A stretch of 64,000 nucleotides of DNA from Mimachlamys varia. Lineage: Eukaryota; Mollusca; Bivalvia; Pectinida; Pectinidae. The translations under genes were made by a program, and so were the position numbers. The notes under the pieces are model-generated. The model searched no databases. It saw nothing but the letters and a program-made list of their open reading frames with translations, and had not been told where the DNA came from. Positions 45,201 to 64,000 of this stretch are shown piece after piece; position 1 is the stretch's first letter, and every line of letters starts with the position of its first letter. The stretch is from NCBI GenBank assembly GCA_947623455.1, contig OX392530.1, forward strand, positions 35,929,405 through 35,993,404, written 5' to 3'.

Positions 45201-48200
45201 CAACAGCCTAGTGAATATGCATATTTTAACGGGATTCTAGGTCACGTGATGTGTGACGTCATTGAGGCAAAACGTATCCGATACCTGTTCACGCCCATTA
45301 CATATTTATGTATTATCTGTGAGTGTAAGCATTGACTTTTATCTTATTTCTTGATGCAAGTAATGACAGCAACCAATACATGTTATGTGGTTAAAATTAA
45401 CAATCGTCATTAATGATCTTGTCAAAAAATAAAACTTATCTAATACCGATTTTTACATAAACTGCATTCAATTCGAATCTAGTCCGTGACGTCTCAGCAA
45501 CTCCAAGCTTAGCGACAGTGATACAATTTACACAAACTGATTTTACAACTATGTAAATTACCTGTAGCCTTACCTGTCATACATAAACAGCCATAGGGCA
45601 TTTATGGTACCTGCCTGTGAGTTGTGGCAGGTATATATACTAATTACCCTGTAATTACCAAGAGGTGTGAATGTTATGGCCAGTGAAGTCGAAGGGCATT
45701 CATGATAATACAATTACCGATCCTCTAAATAGCAATATACACCGGCACAATTATTTTTATCCCTAGCCATACCCAGTGTTTGAAGAAAAACTATTTTTTA
45801 AAAAGGATTAAAGGAGTTTTCAACAGAATCTAACTATATTTTATCAGTATTTAACCAGAGACGTATATGTATACATATACGTTCCTGATTTAACATTAGG
45901 CTATAGTAACCTTGGCAAATTCTGACACTGTTAAACATAATTATACAATGTACGATGTTCTGAAATCTCAAAATTTTTAAGTTTTATTATTTTTGTAAAA
46001 ATGGTGATGCTGATACTATGACATTTTTTAAAGTTATTTCATATTTTAAAATATAAACATAAACATTTGGTTATTGGATTTATCAGGAACGTATATGTGT
46101 CCCTGGATTTATGATATATAAGGGCGGATCCAAGAATTGTAGATGCGTTAATGTGACACACTCTACTTTCAGGTATAAACCCAAATTTATCCAGATCTTG
46201 TTTATGAAAACTGTATGAAAAACCAGGTTTAAACTCGCCTAATGATTTGAGTCCTAGTTGAAATGAATATCACCAACTAGAGTGAGCCTAACAAAATTCA
46301 CTTATTTATCGCGTTTGAATTTCACATATATCTAGAATCCAGTTTCTGTTTTAGTACAAATCCAAGAATATGACACAGTATTTTTCTGCGATAGGATTTC
46401 GAGTAATTATTTCTTACTGCAACCACTTCATTCAAAAACTGGATGACTAAGAGATTTTGTAAAAAAAAACGTATGCAGTAATCGTAGGAGAACAATTTTC
46501 AAAATATGTTTCAATAATCATTAGCGTATGTTATTTGTTTTAATCATGACCACAGACTTTATCCTTGGAAAATATTTAATTATTCCACACAAATAGACTC
46601 GTGTGTCACTGAATTAAGTGAAATAAAAAAAAAGTCGGGAAGAGCCTTTTATTTTTGCAAACCGATTTTAGTCCAAGTTTTAAACGATATTTCAATTTAA
46701 CACAAATGATTCAGACTCATGTTTTCACATCTGTTTGTGACAGTGTCTGCTTTATTGATATCAGGCAGAATTGTTTGTTTACGTGCACAGTTAAAAAATT
46801 TGAATGATTTTTTTTTGCATTCCATATGTACGTGCTGTACTAGCTACTACCTAATTTCATCTATTTTCTTGTACAGTATATGTTATAGAGTGGTTGGGGG
46901 TTTGCCGGACACTTAACATAAACTCGCCATGGCTTTATTTACTTTATCTCCACAAATCATAGTCATAAAATATAAAACTTCTGAAGTATTAGCGAAAATT
47001 TTTGATTGTACAGCGTAAACAGTTTGTATTGCAAATCACATGATTTCAAAATCACCAAGATCAAACACGGAGTATATAACCAGACACTATATATGCAATC
47101 AAGGGAGATTTGATGTTTGCGAATTTTACATGTTGTGGGTATAACTTGGAACACATATTCATGATTCAGCACTGTATGCTGTTTTAATTCAATTCCAGCT
47201 TAAGTCTATATAATCAAACGTTTGAAAAAAAAAACCTGCTATTTCAAGAAAATGGCTCCGTCCGTAATATACATGTACTCACAACCACTCTCTGCGTGTC
47301 TGTTGCTACTGTTTTCATATACTATCTATAAAACCAATTTGTAACGTGTCTGTAAATATCATATAGTTCTTTCAAGGGCTTTACTAATTCCGTGGTCCTT
47401 TGTAGAAGCATTATTGTTAGGATGTGTAATACCAGGGACGTATATGCACATATACGTCCTTGGTAATACACACTCACAACACGATGTTTTTAAATGACAT
47501 TTCCTATTTCCTTTCTTAAGTTTACAATTACATATCTATATTTTTTTCAAGGTATTTTATTCGTTAATCAATAGAATTAAACAACAATCAAGATCGACTT
47601 ACATATCGAAATCAATAGGCGTTTTTCTACTAAACTTTCTTCGTAAATATACCACTGATCAGTTTACCCGAGTCGATCAGTTGTGCCTCAATGACGTCAC
47701 AGGTACCATGTGACTGGTCAGCTCATTAAAATTCTCGCCAGTCGGGAGCGGTCAACTTTGACTGTCAATATCTAGATCCCGGGACTCAATCGAATGCTCG
47801 TTGATGGGCTAATCAGTATTTATTGAAATGTACTACAAGTTTCATAACTTTTTAAAGATTTTAAAAATCGTGGCCAAAACCCTTTATTGAATTCATTTTT
47901 AAATAGCCAGAGGCTGAACATTTAGGAGATACTGATAGAGCTATAGAAATAACAACCTGCTACAATAAATTTCCTTGAAAATAAGTATGGTAAGGATACG
48001 TGATGAAGTAGAACAGCGTTTGGATGCTCAGCTTCTGGTTGTAATGGAGCATTAGGCTGATCAGTATCAAATCTGAAAAAAAAAAAAAAATTAACTGCTA
48101 TACAATCTTCAATGTCTTAAATAAAAAAAAAATGTATTCTGTCGAAAACTCATTAAATACAAACAACAAATAAAAAGAAAGTTACTAAAACTTGAGACAA

Positions 48201-50537
48201 ATGTTTAGTTCATGTACGTACAGTGGATTCAACTTAATATCACCCCTGTTCATATCATCATCATCATCACGGTTCCTCTTTATATCGTTCTTTTCCAAAG
48301 CACCATTTTTCCCTCTATATAACCTTTCTAGATTTAATGGGAAAACATGTTTCTCTTAATGTCGCATCTCTGTTAATGTCATGTTTTTGTCTGACAAATG
48401 CAACATGATATAAAGAGGAATGCACTGTATTGACATTTGCAAAAAAAGTTACTGTACCTTTAAGTTAATTATCTTACATATGTATAAATACAATGAATTT
48501 AATTTTAAAATAATTTATAATCAGAATACTTGTGTGTAAGAAAATGTTATTGTATAAATCTGATGTTTATAATGTTTTAAAAATATGACAATCATGGAAC
48601 AACATATTATATGTTATGTTTATTCAAACATTGCAATGAAGTTCTATCAAATATCAACCTATCTGCATGCTCCTTTTATTATAAGACATGAGAATTTCCA
48701 TAAGAATATTGATGCACACAGCCGAAAACACATACATATGTCATCTTTTTAAAAGCAACTTCTTATGATATATCGCAGCTTTTTTTCCCCCCATCCTTCA
48801 TTTGAAAACATTGTTTTTTTCCATAAACCATTTACAAGTCAGAGATAAGTGTAATTAGGAATCAAGCAGATGTTTTCATCACATACCTTGAAAAACCAGG
48901 AAGGTGTACTCAAAATATGTTGGCAATGGGTAGCCTTTAGAAAAATTATAGGTGAGGATCACAGAATATCTGCAAAAATAAAGTTATGCATGCATGTACA
49001 CATAAAGGCAGCCAGCACTTATTAAACCCAGAATGAGATTCCCCCTAGCTCAATTGGTCTGGAGCATCCATCTTAAGTTCAAACGGTCCCATCAAATCTC
49101 AGGGACATCGGTTACATTTAATTTTTTTTCTGTTACACATTATCAGATTGGTGTAATAATCATCATGAAGCACTTTATGTCATGGCAAATTATAGATGTA
49201 ATAGGACAAGGAATGATGATAAAGATATGCTTGGGCTCAATTCATTGTCGACCCTTGTATGCATGACTGATCTCCAGTCCATGCTCTACCTGACAGCTTA
49301 GTCCGAAGGGTTCTGACTCTCTGACCCGCTAAATATTTTGACGACAGGCGGGAGCGAGACCCCCTGTCGTCCAAATATTTAGCGAGTCAGAGAGTCAGAA
49401 CCCTTCGGACTACTGACAGCTGTGCTAAAGGAAAATTCTCTACAGCTAAAGCTTGTAATTAAGGACCCCCTAATCAATGCACATCTTTTACACTTTTCCC
49501 CTGTTTTTTCTACCATGAGAGCCAATAAAGGGTCACAGGTTCGAGGCGACGAGGAAGCTAATTTAGTCTTAGTGCTAGTGTTTGTCTATACAATGTACAT
49601 TATACATAGTTCAAAAGGTTCCGTGTTCAAATCCCAGCTGTCTGGCCACTAGGCCTACATCATCAGGGATCACTTTGGGGCAAGATTTGGGGATTTTTAC
49701 CCATCTTTTTCCTGAAAATCTCTCTAAAAATTCAAAATTGTATTTCTTTTTACAGAAAAATCTCATAGAAATTTTGCTAATTCCATAAAATACCTCAAAT
49801 TCTCCCATTGGTTTTAAGAGCCAGAATTATCCCTGCATCATGTACATTTTCTCTTGTTGCACATTAATAATATATGATAAAAAAATAAAGTATATGACAT
49901 TTAATGAAAAACCCGCATGTACAATGTATTGTTTATATAAACTCTTGGTTATTTTAGCACAGGTGCTTGTGGACATGAATATGACTATTTTTTTATTGAA
50001 TGTAGAAGGTAATATACATATACGGTGTTTCATAATAATATAATGCTAAATTATTAAGTTTTCAATAACAACCTACAGTGTATGCAGCGTTGCCTAGGAG
50101 GCTAGGTTTTTATAAGGCAAAACGCTGCATATATACAATGTAGGTTGTTATTGAAAACTTAATAATTTAGCATTATATTATTATGAAACACCGTAGGCCT
50201 ATATGTATATTACCTTCTACATTCAATAAAAAAAAATAGTCACATTCATGTCCACAAGCACCTGTGTATTTTAGTATTAAGATTACTTCGCGTCAACAAT
50301 GAAAGTGAAAGTAGCGTGTTCTAAATATTATCAGTCATGTGATCAATATTGGCCCCACTTTTAAGGTGCTACTTACGCGCATTCTTCCACAAGAACGCTC
50401 ACCAAACTTAAACTCTGTGTGCTTTTCGATTTTAAGATTGCTAACATCTGCGGTAGTTTGAGCATAAGACATGTTACAACACACGTAAGACTTAAAAAAT
50501 TACAGAGGGCGTCGACAGCAGACGAAACTTCCGCCAT
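42154..50537 (-). CDS. SLC66A3: SLC66A3 (PQLC3) homologue, PQ-loop membrane protein, 5 exons
   Basis: Exons 50537-50377, 48969-48887, 48072-47933, 43376-43256 and 42290-42154 join with phases 2, 1, 0 and 1. They encode 213 residues, close to the family's usual length of about 200. The N-terminus carries the PQ-loop (LKLPQMLAILKSKSTQSLSL). Exon 2 has GYPLPTYFEYTFLVFQ, exon 3 DLILISLMLHYN, exon 4 SKGTQINTLYQKKEPGQIS (second PQ-loop region) and exon 5 ends IYYKRKPKAKLN. SLC66 members are multi-pass proteins of internal membranes; the substrate of SLC66A3 is not established. Exon 3 contains an in-frame TAG at 47960-47962, after residue 118. Either this allele is null, the base is wrong, or splicing differs. 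RSPH10B starts 222 bp away on the other strand. Confidence 0.87.
42581..42686. repeat. 106-bp imperfect hairpin
   Basis: The left arm starts TGTAATATGGAATTTATTAAAC and the right arm is its near-complement, with CTCGCCGAAAGGATC at the centre. It is probably a small palindromic MITE in SLC66A3 intron 4. Confidence 0.65.
43159..43174 (+). repeat. poly-G tract of 16
   Basis: An unbroken run of 16 G about 80 bp downstream (transcript sense) of the SLC66A3 exon 4 donor; on the transcript it is poly-C. Confidence 0.95.
43256..43376 (-). CDS. SLC66A3: SLC66A3 exon 4
   Basis: 121 bp, phase 0 in and phase 1 out. Acceptor TTTCAG, donor GTGAGA. Encodes SGVTGLTLFSKGTQINTLYQ, then KKEPGQISQTSWTIAAYGAC. 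Confidence 0.87.
43826..44030 (-). mobile_element. tRNA-derived SINE
   Basis: The minus strand has a B box GGGTTCGATTTCCC near 43983, then a central domain with TTCAGGTACTCTGGTTTCCT and CCCACAATAAGACCCCTCGC. The same central phrase (ACTCTGGCTTTCCTCC) occurs in the SINE at 51.99-52.2 kb. Confidence 0.7.
44555..44645. repeat. small palindromic MITE (CCCCTAAA family), copy 1
   Basis: Ends TTCACCCTGAAGACG and ATGAAATTTCAGGGGTGAA are inverted. In SLC66A3 intron 3. See also 56712, 59045 and 59313. Confidence 0.6.
45073..47883. mobile_element. 2.8-kb non-autonomous DNA transposon, TTAA-type
   Basis: Terminal inverted repeats start AGGGTTTTGGCCACGATTTTT and extend with gaps inward; the internal phrases GTGACGTCATTGAGGC (left) and GCCTCAATGACGTCAC (right) are also inverted. 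Left flank TTAA (45069-45072), right flank TTAT, so the likely target duplication is TTAA with one change. Nothing resembling a transposase is encoded. It lies in SLC66A3 intron 3. Confidence 0.75.
45859..45880. repeat. 22-bp perfect palindrome
   Basis: ACGTATATGTATACATATACGT. A related structure, GGACGTATATG-CA-CATATACGTCC, is at 47434-47457, and a single arm is near 46087. All three lie inside the 2.8-kb transposon. Confidence 0.8.
47933..48072 (-). CDS. SLC66A3: SLC66A3 exon 3 (contains in-frame TAG)
   Basis: 140 bp, phase 1 in and phase 0 out. Acceptor TTTTTTTTCAG, donor GTATCT. Encodes LILISLMLHYNQKLSIQ, then YFQGNLL, TAG and QVVISIALS. The length and both phases fit exons 2 and 4, and the residues after the stop remain hydrophobic as expected for a membrane helix. 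Confidence 0.7.
48258..48270 (+). repeat. CAT microsatellite
   Basis: A short run of CAT triplets in SLC66A3 intron 2. Confidence 0.6.
48887..48969 (-). CDS. SLC66A3: SLC66A3 exon 2
   Basis: 83 bp, phase 2 in and phase 1 out. Acceptor TTTTTGCAG, donor GTATGT. Encodes YSVILTYNFSKGYPLPTYFE and YTFLVFQ. Confidence 0.87.
49025..49298 (+). mobile_element. probable tRNA-derived SINE, interrupted by a MITE
   Basis: CCTAGCTCAATTGGTCTGGAGC resembles a tRNA A box and AAGTTCAAACGGTCCC a B box. Sequence past the MITE (GCTAAAGGAAAATTCTCTAC, 49425 onward) matches phrases at 51.05 and 51.50 kb. Confidence 0.5.
49299..49412. mobile_element. MITE with TAGTCCGAAGGG ends and 9-bp target duplication, copy 1
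   Basis: 114 bp, almost entirely a hairpin: arms of about 52 bp beginning TAGTCCGAAGGGTTCTGACT, with a short GAGCGAGAC loop. Flanked on both sides by CTGACAGCT (49290-49298 and 49413-49421). Nine-base duplications are typical of Mutator-like transposases. It lies in SLC66A3 intron 1. Confidence 0.88.
49958..50266. mobile_element. 309-bp near-perfect palindromic MITE with 8-bp target duplication
   Basis: Arms of about 145 bp start CACAGGTGCTTGTGGACATG and meet at CTAGGAGGCTAGG. TATTTTAG stands on both sides (49950-49957 and 50267-50274). Eight-base duplications suggest hAT. It lies about 110 bp from the SLC66A3 exon 1 donor, inside intron 1. Confidence 0.88.
50377..50537 (-). CDS. SLC66A3: SLC66A3 exon 1
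   Basis: 161 bp, ends in phase 2 at GTAAGT. The start is the ATG in CAACATGGCGGAAG, which gives MAEVSSAVDALCNFLSL and the PQ-loop. Another ATG reading MSYAQTT in a different frame was rejected because its phase does not fit exon 2. Confidence 0.88.
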
Positions 50538-50759
50538 GTTGGAAAATTAAGTGCGGGTCATTAATTTTCAACGATAATATAAAAAATAAATGATTAATCA
50601 CATCAGAATAGACTTAAGTATTTTTTCTTTCTTATTAATCACTGCCAGAACCTTATGGCATTGTATAATAAAAATATTGCAGCAATTAATGTTTAATCTG
50701 TTGACTTGGTTTTCTTTACCGCGGGTCTGTTTCTGTTTACATCGAGCTTCCGTCGCAGC
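50538..50759. promoter_or_regulatory. divergent promoter region of SLC66A3 and RSPH10B
   Basis: Only 222 bp separate the two start codons. The SLC66A3 start is embedded in AACATGGCGGAAG, which resembles a YY1 site of the kind found at start codons. TGTTTAC at 50734-50740 is the complement of GTAAACA, a forkhead (FOXJ1-type) core of ciliary genes. No CpG island or strong TATA box is evident. The motif assignments are inferences. Confidence 0.5.
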
Positions 50760-63714
<12,955 letters not shown>

Positions 63715-64000
63715 GTGAGCATAACCCTTCATTTCAGCTGTGGTTGTACAATTACCTTACACGTAAACTGAGCATGTATTGTATATTAAACCTCAATTTG
63801 TAAAAAAAAAAACCATGTTAAGTGTGGCTTGATGTATTATTTGTATGGGAATCTATCTACAATTACAGACGTTTTACCATTTGTCAGTTTAAAATTGTTT
63901 TGTTTCGTTTTTACAATACATTAAACATGTCTGATGACAGGGGTTCTATATATCTACTTGCCCCCCTTCGGGAACTGTCTGGTGCTAGTGATAACTGTAC
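63715..64000. other. start of RSPH10B intron 17
   Basis: No further exon is recognisable before the window ends; the remaining coiled-coil C-terminus must lie downstream. Confidence 0.6.

Noticed and set aside
45565..45606. Possible 41-bp exon on the minus strand (CACAG...GACAGGTAAGG)
   Set aside because: Its phase does not fit between SLC66A3 exons 3 and 4, and it lies inside the 2.8-kb transposon.
49590..49680. Another tRNA-like B box (GTGTTCAAATCCCAGC)
   Set aside because: No A box at the proper distance and no tail; too weak to list as a SINE.
50377..50472. Alternative SLC66A3 start reading MSYAQTTADV
   Set aside because: Ends in phase 0 at the donor, after which exon 2 hits a stop at once; the upstream ATG in another frame gives the PQ-loop and the correct phase.
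63950..64000. Possible RSPH10B exon at the right edge after GATGACAG
   Set aside because: Too little sequence remains, and the readable residues do not match the family's next conserved segment.

Overview
Eukaryotic genomic window, AT-rich, with many short phase-consistent exons, long introns and dense repeats. The mix of tRNA-derived SINEs, a Penelope-like element with permuted domains, a Gypsy element with copia-like domain order, DIRS fragments, MITEs, and host genes for a ciliary radial-spoke protein and a PQ-loop transporter suggests a marine invertebrate, most likely a bivalve mollusc. The species call is an inference.

Layout. (1) 1-3250: a 21-bp satellite in two blocks; diverged relatives continue to about 3780. 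(2) 3250-13670: mostly non-coding. It holds a 42-bp minisatellite (8.1-9.0 kb), a hammerhead-ribozyme repeat (7.2-7.4 kb), two weak cysteine-rich exon candidates (9.3 and 10.4 kb) and a 1.65-kb fold-back element (11.15-12.8 kb). (3) 13669-33049, minus strand: a secreted or membrane multi-EGF gene. It has a signal-peptide exon and nine EGF-like exons, all joined in phase 1. Its introns hold a full-length Gypsy element (21395-28690), Penelope-like fragments, two further hammerhead copies and several MITEs. (4) 33.3-40.6 kb: a transposon graveyard with a MITE, Penelope-like copies in both orientations, a truncated DIRS element and a tandem module. (5) 42154-50537, minus strand: a five-exon SLC66A3 (PQLC3) homologue with an in-frame TAG in exon 3. 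(6) 50760 to the window end, plus strand: the first 17 recognisable exons (711 codons) of an RSPH10B homologue, divergently paired with SLC66A3 across 222 bp.

How the genes relate. SLC66A3 and RSPH10B are head to head and probably share a promoter region; no functional link is implied. The EGF gene is built of symmetric 1-1 exons, an arrangement that allows exon gain and loss, and one decayed EGF exon is visible at 18.4 kb. No prokaryotic system, CRISPR array or operon is present. All autonomous transposons seen here carry inactivating breaks.
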